From Pseudomonas sp. R5(2019) (GTDB lineage Bacteria > Pseudomonadota > Gammaproteobacteria > Pseudomonadales > Pseudomonadaceae), in NCBI RefSeq assembly GCF_009905435.1, contig NZ_JAAAMT010000011.1, positions 62,001-126,000 of the forward strand: a stretch of DNA of 64,000 nucleotides, in the 5' to 3' direction. Shown piece by piece: positions 7,501 through 15,460 of this stretch (its first letter is position 1; each line of letters begins with the position of its first letter). The notes beneath the pieces were generated by a model. That model did no database searches, was not told where the DNA came from, and saw only the letters and a program-made list of their open reading frames with translations. A program made the position numbers and the translations under genes.

Positions 7501-8208
7501 ATGCTGAACCTCAACCTGAACCTGTTCAAACCTAAAGCTCCCCGTGCCCAAGCAGAACGTCTCTTTCCGAAAGAGTTGATGACGCCTGAGCGTGACTGGA
7601 GTCTTTTCGATAAACCGTCTTGGCAACGGGTCGGCGTATCGAATGAAATAATTGATGTACTCATCTCTCAAAGTCCTTCTACCGACGCTCTGTCGGAGTC
7701 CTTTGAGCAGCGTAAACAGCGTCTACTCAACCAAGGTGAAACACTGCGTTCATTTGCTGTCGCAAGTGTCGCGGTCGTACCTGAGCAATTGCCATCTCTA
7801 CCGGAAATTGAGCAGGTGCAGCAAGTCCATTCTGGTGAGTTCATTGAACGTGAACAAGCTGAGAACGACGACCTTGGAAGCATCGCAGGCTGGATTACTG
7901 GGACCGTCCAATACATGGGCTATCACCCCTATAAATTCAGAAAAGGCCAAAACACGTGTTATGTGGTAAGGCTTGATGGACGTGATGTTTGGGGCGTTGA
8001 ACTTGCTTCTGCGTTAAAAGATGCAGGGGTTAATACTGGTGATAAAATAGCCATTAAGAAAATCGATAAATCTGATGTTGTTGTCCAACAGCGATTGATT
8101 GATAGCAATGGAAAATTCATTGGCAGCAAAGAAGTTCACGCGAAAAAGAACCACTGGATAGTTCGGGTTGTCGAAATTCGGGAGAACGACGATGAATCTC
8201 ACGATTGA
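7501..8208 (+). CDS. hypothetical protein with relaxase/primase-associated C-terminal domain, 235 aa
   Basis: The start is ATG 7501, seven bases after AAGGAG (7488-7493). The ATG inside the conserved box (7495) lies too close to it, though in frame. The N-terminal half is charged and probably flexible. The C-terminal ~100 residues (GTVQYMGYHPYKFRKGQNTCYVVRLDGRDVWGVEL, then ALKDAGVNTGDKIAIKKI) resemble a small beta-rich domain that I associate with the C-termini of conjugative relaxases and primases, with the typical phrases YVVRL..G..VWGVEL and GDKI. This similarity is by eye and not certain. The next gene overlaps its end by 17 bases. First gene of the first leader-controlled block. Confidence 0.7.
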   Translation: MLNLNLNLFKPKAPRAQAERLFPKELMTPERDWSLFDKPSWQRVGVSNEIIDVLISQSPSTDALSESFEQRKQRLLNQGETLRSFAVASVAVVPEQLPSLPEIEQVQQVHSGEFIEREQAENDDLGSIAGWITGTVQYMGYHPYKFRKGQNTCYVVRLDGRDVWGVELASALKDAGVNTGDKIAIKKIDKSDVVVQQRLIDSNGKFIGSKEVHAKKNHWIVRVVEIRENDDESHD

Positions 8209-8596
8209 TCTCTTATCCCTGGGTGGTGATGACAGGAATTTTATCGAGGTTGGTAACTCTCGTATAACGAAAATCATGGAGACCGGTGTAACTGATCTCT
8301 ACGAAGTTCGTATGGGGCCTGCGAAATTAGTGTTTGTTTTGGGGAAATCTCCCAGAGCTACGTTTCGTGTGCTTAGTGAGTCTGATGTTTTGGGTGTGCT
8401 TGAGGTTTTTGGTCACTGCACGTCATTCTCAATCGAATGCTCACACTCTGATGTCTATAAGTTTGAGCTTTTCATGCGACTTGACGTTCAATTGGCCTGT
8501 GAGGTCACGCTATATAACCTCATTCAGGAGTTTGCTGAGGAACTTAAACCAAGCACTACCGCCGTTGCCAATAGTTCCACATCAAAAGCAGCATAA
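8192..8596 (+). CDS. hypothetical protein, 134 aa
   Basis: ATG 8192 follows GGAG (8181-8184) by seven bases and lies inside the end of the preceding gene, so it is translationally coupled. The product begins MNLTIDLLSLGGDD and contains alternating strand/helix stretches (LVFVLGKSPRATFRVLSESDVLGVLEVFG). It ends in a Ser/Thr/Ala-rich tail. No family is recognised. Its GC content is lower than that of the neighbouring transfer genes, as in the rest of this block. It does not have its own AAGGAGAATGA leader, which marks it as the second cistron of a pair. Confidence 0.65.
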   Translation: MNLTIDLLSLGGDDRNFIEVGNSRITKIMETGVTDLYEVRMGPAKLVFVLGKSPRATFRVLSESDVLGVLEVFGHCTSFSIECSHSDVYKFELFMRLDVQLACEVTLYNLIQEFAEELKPSTTAVANSSTSKAA

Positions 8597-8602
8597 TCAA
8601 TA

Positions 8603-8637
8603 GAGCGATGAATGGCGTATTTTGCTATTCATCGCTC
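8603..8637 (+). terminator. long perfect hairpin between operon parts
   Basis: Arms GAGCGATGAAT (8603-8613) and ATTCATCGCTC (8627-8637) pair perfectly over 11 bases, just after the stop of the 134-residue gene. The sequence after it is GTGTTATTG, so the T-run is poor. It may be a weak terminator or an RNA stability/processing stem that separates the first two cistrons from the methyltransferase message. Confidence 0.5.
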
Positions 8638-8660
8638 GTGTTATTGCTCGTTAACTAATA

Positions 8661-8725
8661 ATACAAAACCCTGCGCGGGAGAATTCCCGCTTGGGCATTC
8701 TCCTATTGCGGGTCAAGGAGAATGA
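8661..8725 (+). promoter_or_regulatory. dcm leader: structured leader with alternative pairing (family member 2)
   Basis: The hairpin GCGGGA-gaat-TCCCGC (8675-8690) carries segment A (GGAGAAT, 8678-8684). Segment B, CATTCTCC (8696-8703), is a perfect eight-base complement of GGAGAATG in the ribosome-binding box (8717-8724), and also pairs over seven bases with A. Thus either A-B forms and the Shine-Dalgarno is free, or B-C forms and it is hidden. The pairing is seen in the sequence; a regulatory role is inferred. Confidence 0.7.
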
Positions 8726-8727
8726 AC

Positions 8728-10248
8728 ATGACTACAATCGTAAATACCAAAATAGGTATGTCGCGGGATGTTCCACGTATCTGGCTGGAGGGTTATAAGC
8801 TGGTTCGTGCAGGCCTGAAGATAGGTAGTAAATACGGCCTGATTAAAGGGGACGCGGACTCTGAGCATTTGGAGTTCAAGGAAGTTGATGCTGACTTCAC
8901 CGGCCCTACATTCAGCGTTTCTAAACGTGAACGGAATGGCATCACCACGCCGCTCATTGAAATTCGAACCAATTTGCTGAAGACGGTGTTCAAGAATATC
9001 GAACGAGTTAAGGTTGCAATCCGGCTCGGTCGTATTCTTGTAACTTCCAACTATATTGAAACTCGGATACGCGAACGCATTACCCGTCTGATGACTAAAC
9101 TCCGTAACAAGGAAAAGCTGGGGATACTCAGCCTTTTTCACGGTGGTGGCGTGATCGATAAAGCCCTGCATAGTGGCTTGAGACGTGTTGGCCTGGACTC
9201 ATTTGTGCAGGTCGGTGTGGAAATGGATTCTGATTATTTGGACAGTTCGCTCAGGAATAATCCTGAAATCTGGACGGGGGATTCAATCGCTATTTGCTCT
9301 GACATCCGGGATGTGAATTTCGGGCGAAATGCACCACAGGCAGATATTTGTATCGCGGGTATTCCTTGCACTTCCAGCTCAAAGGCTGGTCGTGCAAAGA
9401 ATAAAAATAAAATCATCGAGGAGCACGAAACTGCGGGAACGTTGTTTATGGACTTTTTAGAGGCCGTCAAAGCAACCAATCCTGCAATTATTGAGCTTGA
9501 AAATGTCGTTGAGTATTCCAACTCAGCTGGAATGGCGGTCATTCGTTCGGTCCTGTCGTCACTTGGCTACGTGCTGTATGAAGGGGTCTTGACTGGAAGT
9601 GATTTTGGGGCCCTGGAAGATCGGCGCAGAATGGTCGTAATTGCAATAACGAGAGGGCTTGATATTGAGTTCGATTTCTCTAAATTGCGCTCAGTCAAGC
9701 AAAAGGAAGAGATGCTTTCCGATGTGCTCGAAAACATTCCGTTGGATTCAGAGCTTTGGAAACCATTTGAATACCTTGCTAAGAAAGAAATACGGGATAA
9801 AGCGGCTGGCAAGAACTTTGCTCGGCAGCTTTTAACTGGTAAAGAACCAACTTGCGGCACCATTGGGCGTGGTTATTCCCGCTGTAGGTCAACGGAGCCG
9901 TTTATACTGCATCCAACTAACCCACAGTTGTCGCGCCTTCTAACACCAAATGAACACGCACGAGTTAAAGGCGTGCCTCTTGAGGTAATCAATGGACTGT
10001 CCAATACAACTGCAAACGAGGTATTAGGTCAGTCTGGAATTTTTCCAAAATTTGTATCGGTGAATACCCATCTGGGCGTTCTGTTATGTTCCTTAGTGGA
10101 CGTGGAAGCACAACCAGAAGCGTATGACGGGATCGTGATCCCGTTCAGGATCAGAAAGGAAGATGCTGTATCTGAGTTCACCGCGATTTCAAACGTTGAC
10201 CCTAAAGCCTTGAAAGCAAATCCTGAACTTCAGGCGATGCTTTTCTAA
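8728..10248 (+). CDS. dcm: DNA cytosine-5 methyltransferase
   Basis: A 506-residue enzyme starting at ATG 8728, eight bases after AAGGAG. The C5-methyltransferase motifs appear in order: motif I LSLFHGGGVIDKAL (SAM binding), motif IV GIPCTSS with the catalytic Cys214, motif VI ENV (258-260), motif VIII DFGALEDRRRMVV, and motifs IX-X in RLLTPNEHARVKGVP and NEVLGQSG. It transfers a methyl group from S-adenosylmethionine to cytosine; the site recognised cannot be read from the sequence. The ~130 residues before motif I are longer than usual. No partner restriction enzyme lies nearby, so it is an orphan enzyme, probably protecting the element from restriction on entry. SXT and IncC elements carry comparable methyltransferases. 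Confidence 0.9.
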   Translation: MTTIVNTKIGMSRDVPRIWLEGYKLVRAGLKIGSKYGLIKGDADSEHLEFKEVDADFTGPTFSVSKRERNGITTPLIEIRTNLLKTVFKNIERVKVAIRLGRILVTSNYIETRIRERITRLMTKLRNKEKLGILSLFHGGGVIDKALHSGLRRVGLDSFVQVGVEMDSDYLDSSLRNNPEIWTGDSIAICSDIRDVNFGRNAPQADICIAGIPCTSSSKAGRAKNKNKIIEEHETAGTLFMDFLEAVKATNPAIIELENVVEYSNSAGMAVIRSVLSSLGYVLYEGVLTGSDFGALEDRRRMVVIAITRGLDIEFDFSKLRSVKQKEEMLSDVLENIPLDSELWKPFEYLAKKEIRDKAAGKNFARQLLTGKEPTCGTIGRGYSRCRSTEPFILHPTNPQLSRLLTPNEHARVKGVPLEVINGLSNTTANEVLGQSGIFPKFVSVNTHLGVLLCSLVDVEAQPEAYDGIVIPFRIRKEDAVSEFTAISNVDPKALKANPELQAMLF

Positions 10249-10261
10249 TAAATAATAACCC

Positions 10262-10318
10262 TTGCAGGGCTATAACCCTGCGGGGTTATAGCTCCGCTTA
10301 GCATTTAAGTGGAGATTG
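10262..10318 (+). promoter_or_regulatory. structured leader with unrelated sequence but the same logic
   Basis: Two mutually exclusive hairpins are visible: GCAGGG-ctataa-CCCTGC (10264-10281) and GCTATAACCC-tgcg-GGGTTATAGC (10269-10292). Downstream, CTCCGCTTA pairs over nine bases (one GU) with TAAGTGGAG, which contains the Shine-Dalgarno GGAG. The right arm of the second hairpin, if extended, uses the same CTCC. The sequence differs from the AAGGAGAATGA leaders, yet an anti-Shine-Dalgarno stem is again present. Confidence 0.6.
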
Positions 10319-10320
10319 AA

Positions 10321-10851
10321 ATGAAAAACTACCAAATCGCTTTTAGCAATTCGTACCAACCGGAATGTGACGATCAAAACACACTGGCTACCAAGCTGGT
10401 GTTCGTCACAGCTGATAACCTGGTAGACGCGGTTGAGAAGTCCCGTTGCTATGCTGCGGGACTACTTCCGTTGTATGTGGCCAGTCATGCTCTGGACGAC
10501 AGTGTCTCCTACGGGCGCACGCACTATATCTTCTGGGAAGGCGTGACTGATTCCGGATTCATGATCAAGCGTACTGCCGATAACGACTATCAACTCATTG
10601 AGGAACGCGATGGTAGTTGCGTTGCGAGCGTCGTCTTGGCAACGTATGGTGCATGCCGTCATATGGCCCAGGCTCGATTATCGCAGCACCTAGCGTGGAA
10701 GCAGGAACATCACCCTGACTTCTTTCAATCGATAGATCATGTATTGGAAAAGTACGAAAATTTGCAAAACCTTGAATTAGAGTGGCAGTGTTTTCCGAAA
10801 GGTACACGAGTCAGTGATGCTAAAGAATTCTTCGCGCAGGTTATCCCTTGA
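10321..10851 (+). CDS. hypothetical protein, 176 aa
   Basis: ATG 10321 lies six bases after GGAG. The protein is soluble and acidic, with an N-terminal strand-like stretch (MKNYQIAFSNSYQPECDD), a central aromatic region (YGRTHYIFWEGVTDSGFMIKRT) and a helical C-terminal half. It is not recognised. It is the last gene of the first leader-controlled block and is followed 20 bases later by a strong terminator, so the operon starting near 7290 ends here. Confidence 0.65.
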   Translation: MKNYQIAFSNSYQPECDDQNTLATKLVFVTADNLVDAVEKSRCYAAGLLPLYVASHALDDSVSYGRTHYIFWEGVTDSGFMIKRTADNDYQLIEERDGSCVASVVLATYGACRHMAQARLSQHLAWKQEHHPDFFQSIDHVLEKYENLQNLELEWQCFPKGTRVSDAKEFFAQVIP

Positions 10852-10871
10852 TATCGCGAAGCAGATGAATG

Positions 10872-10900
10872 AAACCGGCCCCTGTGGCCGGTTTTTTTTT
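10872..10900 (+). terminator. rho-independent terminator
   Basis: Stem AAACCGGCC / GGCCGGTTT around CCTGT followed by ten T. It closes the first leader-controlled operon and separates it from traN. Confidence 0.9.
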
Positions 10901-11028
10901 GCCTTTAATTTGTGTTTTGTACTTTTTTAGGGAATTCATGGAAATGAACAACTTATTGCACAATTCCGCCAATATCCGGGCTGCCGCTGTGTTTCCATGT
11001 CAAAAGTTATATTACGGATTGCTGAATC

Positions 11029-13794
11029 ATGCGCTTTTTCGAATGTCTTCGCAGTAAGCCTTTCAAGCTGACCGTCGCGAGTCTAGTGCTACCACTTTAT
11101 GTAAACCTATCGATCTTCCCAGCTTACGCGGAGGTGGCCGCAGCGAAGTCAGCCAAAGATTTGGCCAGCTCGCTCCCCGGTGTATCTGTCACCGGCTCCG
11201 GTGCTGTGTCGTGGGGTAGCAGCACACCAATTGATATGAATTCGGTGTACCCGCAAAGCAACACGGCGAGTTCCAACCTGCCTGGTTTGAAAAGTGTTTA
11301 TGGAGACGACTTAGGTACAACAAATATTGGTAACTCTGCAAACGTCACGCTGTCTACTGAAAACTCTCTAACGGGGGATGCCTATAGGACGCTGAAGGAC
11401 AGTTCAAAGAGAGCCTCGGTAGACTTCTCTAAAGACCCGATTTTTAACACCCAGATGGATGTATATGGCAATTTAAACCAGTACAAAGATATCCTCGGGG
11501 ACTGCTCGAAAAGCATCAACACTGTGACAACCAGCAAGGTCAATCACATACCTGACTACAAACAATGCACTCGCGTTACAGATGCTACGGGGACCACAAC
11601 ACTTACTCATAATTACAGTGCTGGATTGATTGACTACATGTCCGGAGATCCAAATTTCCAGAGCTGCGGGGAGGGGTGTCTCTATCTATGGGTAGGTACC
11701 GTCGGTGACAACTATTTGTCGGGATGGTGTACGGTTTACGAGCAGGCAATTCAATATCGTGTAATCACTAAGCAAGCAATTATTAGCGCGAAACTCGATT
11801 ATGTTCAGTGGGATGACTTCGCCGAAATCTACTTGAATAACGATAGAATCTGGTTAAACCCTGTCGGCTTCTTTCCGGAAAATCCTGGGCAGTTGCCGCC
11901 TGGTTGGGAATGTGAGTATGTAGGTAATCTTGGTGGGACGGGCACGCTTGTAGGGGGAGGTGTCGATATCACGGACCAATTTAAAAATGCGGATGATGTT
12001 CAAACACTAAAAATGCGTGTATCCGTTGGTGTCCGTGGGGAAATCTACGCACGTATCAAAATCCTGTATGACCCAACAAAGATTGTTTCTGAAGATATTT
12101 GGGAAGGTGCTGAAGCATTTAAGACCATTGATGCGATTAACAATGGTATGTGCTCATCTCAATCGTATAGCTGTGACTCGATGCCAGCTCTCAACGAGCA
12201 AGGTTGTACCGAAATTGCTGGCACAAAAGTGTGCGAAAGCTTTTTCAAACCTAGTCCAGTCCCAGGTATATCCCCGCTTTGCAAAAAAGTCACAGTTACC
12301 GCGCAATGCAGTTTCTACACAGGTGAAATGACTTGCTATACGGATGTCAAAGGCAATCGGATCTGTCCAACCAATGGTGGTGGGAACTTAAATTCTTGCG
12401 CTGCTTTCGAGCAGAATCCTAGTTGTGGGTTTATTTCCCAAAAGTGCATCAAGGGTTCGGAGGGAGACCAAAATGGTTGCTTCGCATTTGATGAAGTCTG
12501 GGATTGTGGCGTGGATGTCTCAACCCCTACCGTCATTGGTACAGGCGAAAATATCAGTTGCCAAGGCGGGGTGCAGTGCATGAATGGCGACTGTGTAAAT
12601 CCAGTATATGAGCAAAGCCAAGACTTCAATCAGGCCGTAGCCGCTCTACAAGTCGCGCAATACGCTGAAGCGGACCTTGATTGCGGCAACAATGATGACG
12701 TTACCACGACAAAGGCCTGCACCTTGTTCAAAGGTGAGGCGATGGAATGTCTACAGGCTGTCGGTGGTTGGCAGGATTGCTGTGACATGCCGGTCAACAC
12801 AACCTGGCTGGATTACGTGAAGTTGTCTGTAACCTCACTATCCCTGGCGAATAAAACCGGTGCGCTGGACGGCATTAAATCCTACGGGGCCGGGGTACTC
12901 GATGCCGCCAAAGCGACCGTGAATGAAGCGGTCAGCCCTATTGTAAAACCGGTGGTGTCAGGCTTGGATACCATAATGGGCGGGTCGAACGAGGCTGCAT
13001 CCGCCCTGGCAGACCAAGGTGTGGGCTTTGCAATTGATACCGTGGTTTACAACCTTCAGGAAAAAATTGCGATGTGGGTGGCACAGCAATTTGGTGCTGC
13101 TGCGGCAAACACACTGTTCGTGTCGGGTAGTGTGAACGCTGCCGGGAATTTCACCGCGAGCGGTAGTGCGGTATCAACCGATGCGGCAGGGGCTGTCAGC
13201 TCCAACGCGGGCAATGGAACTGTAGTCGCGCTGAACCCGGCGATTACCGCTGTCATGAGTGCCGTGGCGATGGCGTATATGATTTATCAGATCGCAGACA
13301 TGCTCGTCAAAATGGTGTGGCAGTGCAGTGAAACAGACTTCACTCTTGCAGTTAAACGTGAAACTAAACTGGCAGTGTATGTCGGCAGCTATTGCGCTAC
13401 CAAAACACCGTTTGGCTGTATCGAGAAGAGAAAATCTTACTGCACCTATAACTCTCAGGTAGGCCGAATAATTCAAGAGCAGGGGCGGGCTCAACTCGGC
13501 ATATCTTGGGGTGACGCAGAGTCCCCTGAGTGTAGAGGACTAACGGTTGATGAGTTTTCGCGTATCGACTTCACCAAACTTGATCTTAGTGAGTGGATTG
13601 GCACGCTGTACCAAGCGGGCATATTGGACACGAAATATACGCTCGACAGCCTAACAGGGACCGGCAGTGTGTTAAACAGTGTCTCTGAGGGTGGCAACCG
13701 GGATGACACTAGCGAGCGCACTATCAAGAATATGCAAGGCGTTGATTTCAACACCATCAAGAAGGATACCGAGACTGGGTTAAGGAATAAATAG
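11029..13794 (+). CDS. traN: TraN, mating-pair stabilisation outer-membrane protein
   Basis: A 921-residue cysteine-rich protein with a signal peptide (residues 1-34, cleavage probably after PAYA). The pattern of many Cys pairs in the middle (GMCSSQSYSCDSMPALNEQGC, KKVTVTAQCSFYTGEMTCY, WQDCCDM) and the conserved C-terminal segment with WQCSETDF and FGCIEKRKSYC are typical of the large TraN of SXT, R27 and IncC-like systems, longer than the F protein. TraN sits in the outer membrane and stabilises contact with the recipient. It needs disulfide formation, which fits the several Dsb proteins here. The gene is alone, bounded by terminators on both sides and more than 30 kb from traU/traF, where it lies in SXT. 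The start has only a weak ribosome-binding site. Confidence 0.88.
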   Translation: MRFFECLRSKPFKLTVASLVLPLYVNLSIFPAYAEVAAAKSAKDLASSLPGVSVTGSGAVSWGSSTPIDMNSVYPQSNTASSNLPGLKSVYGDDLGTTNIGNSANVTLSTENSLTGDAYRTLKDSSKRASVDFSKDPIFNTQMDVYGNLNQYKDILGDCSKSINTVTTSKVNHIPDYKQCTRVTDATGTTTLTHNYSAGLIDYMSGDPNFQSCGEGCLYLWVGTVGDNYLSGWCTVYEQAIQYRVITKQAIISAKLDYVQWDDFAEIYLNNDRIWLNPVGFFPENPGQLPPGWECEYVGNLGGTGTLVGGGVDITDQFKNADDVQTLKMRVSVGVRGEIYARIKILYDPTKIVSEDIWEGAEAFKTIDAINNGMCSSQSYSCDSMPALNEQGCTEIAGTKVCESFFKPSPVPGISPLCKKVTVTAQCSFYTGEMTCYTDVKGNRICPTNGGGNLNSCAAFEQNPSCGFISQKCIKGSEGDQNGCFAFDEVWDCGVDVSTPTVIGTGENISCQGGVQCMNGDCVNPVYEQSQDFNQAVAALQVAQYAEADLDCGNNDDVTTTKACTLFKGEAMECLQAVGGWQDCCDMPVNTTWLDYVKLSVTSLSLANKTGALDGIKSYGAGVLDAAKATVNEAVSPIVKPVVSGLDTIMGGSNEAASALADQGVGFAIDTVVYNLQEKIAMWVAQQFGAAAANTLFVSGSVNAAGNFTASGSAVSTDAAGAVSSNAGNGTVVALNPAITAVMSAVAMAYMIYQIADMLVKMVWQCSETDFTLAVKRETKLAVYVGSYCATKTPFGCIEKRKSYCTYNSQVGRIIQEQGRAQLGISWGDAESPECRGLTVDEFSRIDFTKLDLSEWIGTLYQAGILDTKYTLDSLTGTGSVLNSVSEGGNRDDTSERTIKNMQGVDFNTIKKDTETGLRNK

Positions 13795-13813
13795 ACGCAG
13801 TGTTTAAGTTAAG

Positions 13814-13839
13814 ACGGGGCTAATAGCCCCGTTTTTTTT
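13814..13839 (+). terminator. traN: rho-independent terminator after traN
   Basis: Stem ACGGGGCT / AGCCCCGT with a four-base loop centre and eight T, 19 bases after the traN stop. It marks traN as a monocistronic unit. A second G/C-rich hairpin (GAGGGC/GCCCTC, 13852-13869) lies between this terminator and the convergent gene. Confidence 0.9.
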
Positions 13840-13873
13840 CCTGCTCGATCCCGAGGGCCTATGTGCCCTCGTC

Positions 13874-14662
13874 CTAAGTCGGCGGTATTACCGAACAGTA
13901 CATTGGTCCTGTGTATTCGATTGGCCCACCATTGAGCTCCTCAACCATTCTATTTTTTGCATCCATCCAGTCTTGGAAGACACTGACGCGATGGTGAATG
14001 AGAGGGTGATTCTCTACAGATGCCGCGATTAGAAAAGCGATAGCCTGGCCAGCTTCCACACAGACGAGTAACGCATGGTTTACGTGCCAGCTATTCCGAC
14101 CGTATACACCTACTAGCGAGAAACCATGTAAATCATCCCCAACTGGCCCCATGTCCTCCACATGTTCGATCACAGATTTACGATTTGGGTGTGCGCCAAA
14201 ATCTATTGAGGCGTCGTAGTGAGCAAGCACGTACTCGGCCATAACTGGATCAATTATCCTCAACTCATTTGCTGCATTCTTCGCAGTAAAGGTCTTACGA
14301 CATCTCTGAAGCGCGCTTTCTGAATTGTGGCGGTTAATCCATATGTCTGCTTTAGCCTCATCACGAGCAATCAGAAACGCATAGCATGCTGATTCGAGCG
14401 CCGCACGTGCTATCGGATATGTTGACACTACATGTCCCGAAAGCGCCTGCCGAACTGCACTTAACACCAGCGTGTACGAGTTCATTACAAGAAGGCCGAC
14501 AACGGGGTGCACCTCAAAGCTGTGTTCGAAGATCTCTTGATGGAATATCTGGTCCATCTGGTCTACCAGGAACATCAACTGAGGTGGCTCAGCCGTATGA
14601 TTCTGAGCGTTCTCCAAGGTTGCTGTCAGATAGTCGTTGAGCGTGCCAGCGTCAATTTTCAA
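13874..14662 (-). CDS. hypothetical protein, 262 aa
   Basis: Leftward frame beginning at TTG 14662 with AGGTAGGT about nine bases upstream. The translation is helical throughout; the central part (SAVRQALSGHVVSTYPIARAALESACYAFLIARDEA) resembles helical proteins of unknown function found in accessory regions, of the DUF5677/HEPN-like kind, but the similarity is weak and no catalytic motif can be pointed to. The gene faces traN tail to tail. It is the last gene of a leftward accessory block and separated by 140 bases from the next one. Confidence 0.6.
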   Translation of the reverse strand: MKIDAGTLNDYLTATLENAQNHTAEPPQLMFLVDQMDQIFHQEIFEHSFEVHPVVGLLVMNSYTLVLSAVRQALSGHVVSTYPIARAALESACYAFLIARDEAKADIWINRHNSESALQRCRKTFTAKNAANELRIIDPVMAEYVLAHYDASIDFGAHPNRKSVIEHVEDMGPVGDDLHGFSLVGVYGRNSWHVNHALLVCVEAGQAIAFLIAASVENHPLIHHRVSVFQDWMDAKNRMVEELNGGPIEYTGPMYCSVIPPT

Positions 14663-14799
14663 TGAAGATTACCTACCTATATTCGCGAACGCTTCGCGCC
14701 TCTTCTACGTCCACGGCCCCATAGATGCGGGGCTTGGATGTTCCAGGGCTTATCCTGTTTTCGGGGGGCTGCATATCCGCCTTCAATGTTGTCCGGCGT

Positions 14800-15030
14800 T
14801 TAGCTGGCGTCCCCACTCCAGGCATCACAGGCATCTTGCGCACGTAGCAAAAGGACGTTGCACTCGGACCATGGCAGCGCGTCCAAGTCGCCCAGAGCCT
14901 TGAGATATCCTTCTACAACGCGCATCGCTTGTACCGCATCCGAGCTTGTAGGCGCTGACTGGATTTTCTGAATCAAATTAGCGACTCGATTGCGGTTGAG
15001 CGCCATTTCTTCTTCGTTTTGGGTCGTCAT
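14800..15030 (-). CDS. hypothetical small protein, 76 aa
   Basis: ATG at 15030 (leftward), with AAAGGA nine bases upstream; an adjacent TTG at 15033 is less likely. The product begins MTTQNEEEMALNRNRVANLIQKIQSAPTSSDAVQAMRVVEGYLKALGD, probably two or three helices. No family is recognised. It lies in the leftward accessory block between two other unknown genes. Confidence 0.55.
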   Translation of the reverse strand: MTTQNEEEMALNRNRVANLIQKIQSAPTSSDAVQAMRVVEGYLKALGDLDALPWSECNVLLLRAQDACDAWSGDAS

Positions 15031-15102
15031 CAAAGGAGATCCTTTCTGCTGATTTCACGGATGAGAAAAAATGCACCCCGGTTCTGCCAAAACCCGTCGG
15101 GC

Positions 15103-15357
15103 TCACTTTGTTATGGCCTGCTTGACTTCGAAGAGATACCAGAAGCGTTGTTCGATACGAACAATCCGACGTTCCAAATCAAGGCAGTCTTTGTGGAAAT
15201 ATTCCCTTGCAGGGTGCCGCTTCAAGATCGTAGTCCAGAACCAGCGGTAGAAACCTACAGACCAGAACCTTGCTGTCTGATTTTTTCGCGCCAATTGATA
15301 TTTAAGATTGCGCAGAGCTTTATCTACCTTCGCCTTCGCTGTGTGCGTAGTCGCCAT
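15103..15357 (-). CDS. hypothetical basic protein, 84 aa
   Basis: ATG at 15357 is preferred over a longer start at 15489 because AAGGGA lies eight bases before it and the longer frame would overlap the ATPase gene end. The product is very basic and aromatic (FWSVGFYRWFWTTILKRHPAREYFHKDCLDLERRIVRIEQRFWYLFEVKQ), suggesting a membrane-associated or nucleic-acid-contacting helical protein. It lies about 100 bases downstream of the ATPase gene and may be co-transcribed with it. Family unknown. Confidence 0.55.
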   Translation of the reverse strand: MATTHTAKAKVDKALRNLKYQLARKNQTARFWSVGFYRWFWTTILKRHPAREYFHKDCLDLERRIVRIEQRFWYLFEVKQAITK

Positions 15358-15460
15358 ATCGTTATCCCTTCGATTATGTGGACGCGAAAAATGGCGTCCT
15401 TTTACGCACCTGGCCCCGCGGTTGAGGCGGGGCTTGGGGTGCAGCTGAGCGGATTTCTGA

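Noticed and set aside
8728..10248. Restriction-modification system
   Set aside because: No endonuclease gene lies next to the methyltransferase; the neighbours are small unknown genes.
10869..11057. Rightward 62-codon frame before traN
   Set aside because: It starts inside the terminator at 10872-10900 and overlaps the traN signal peptide region in another frame.
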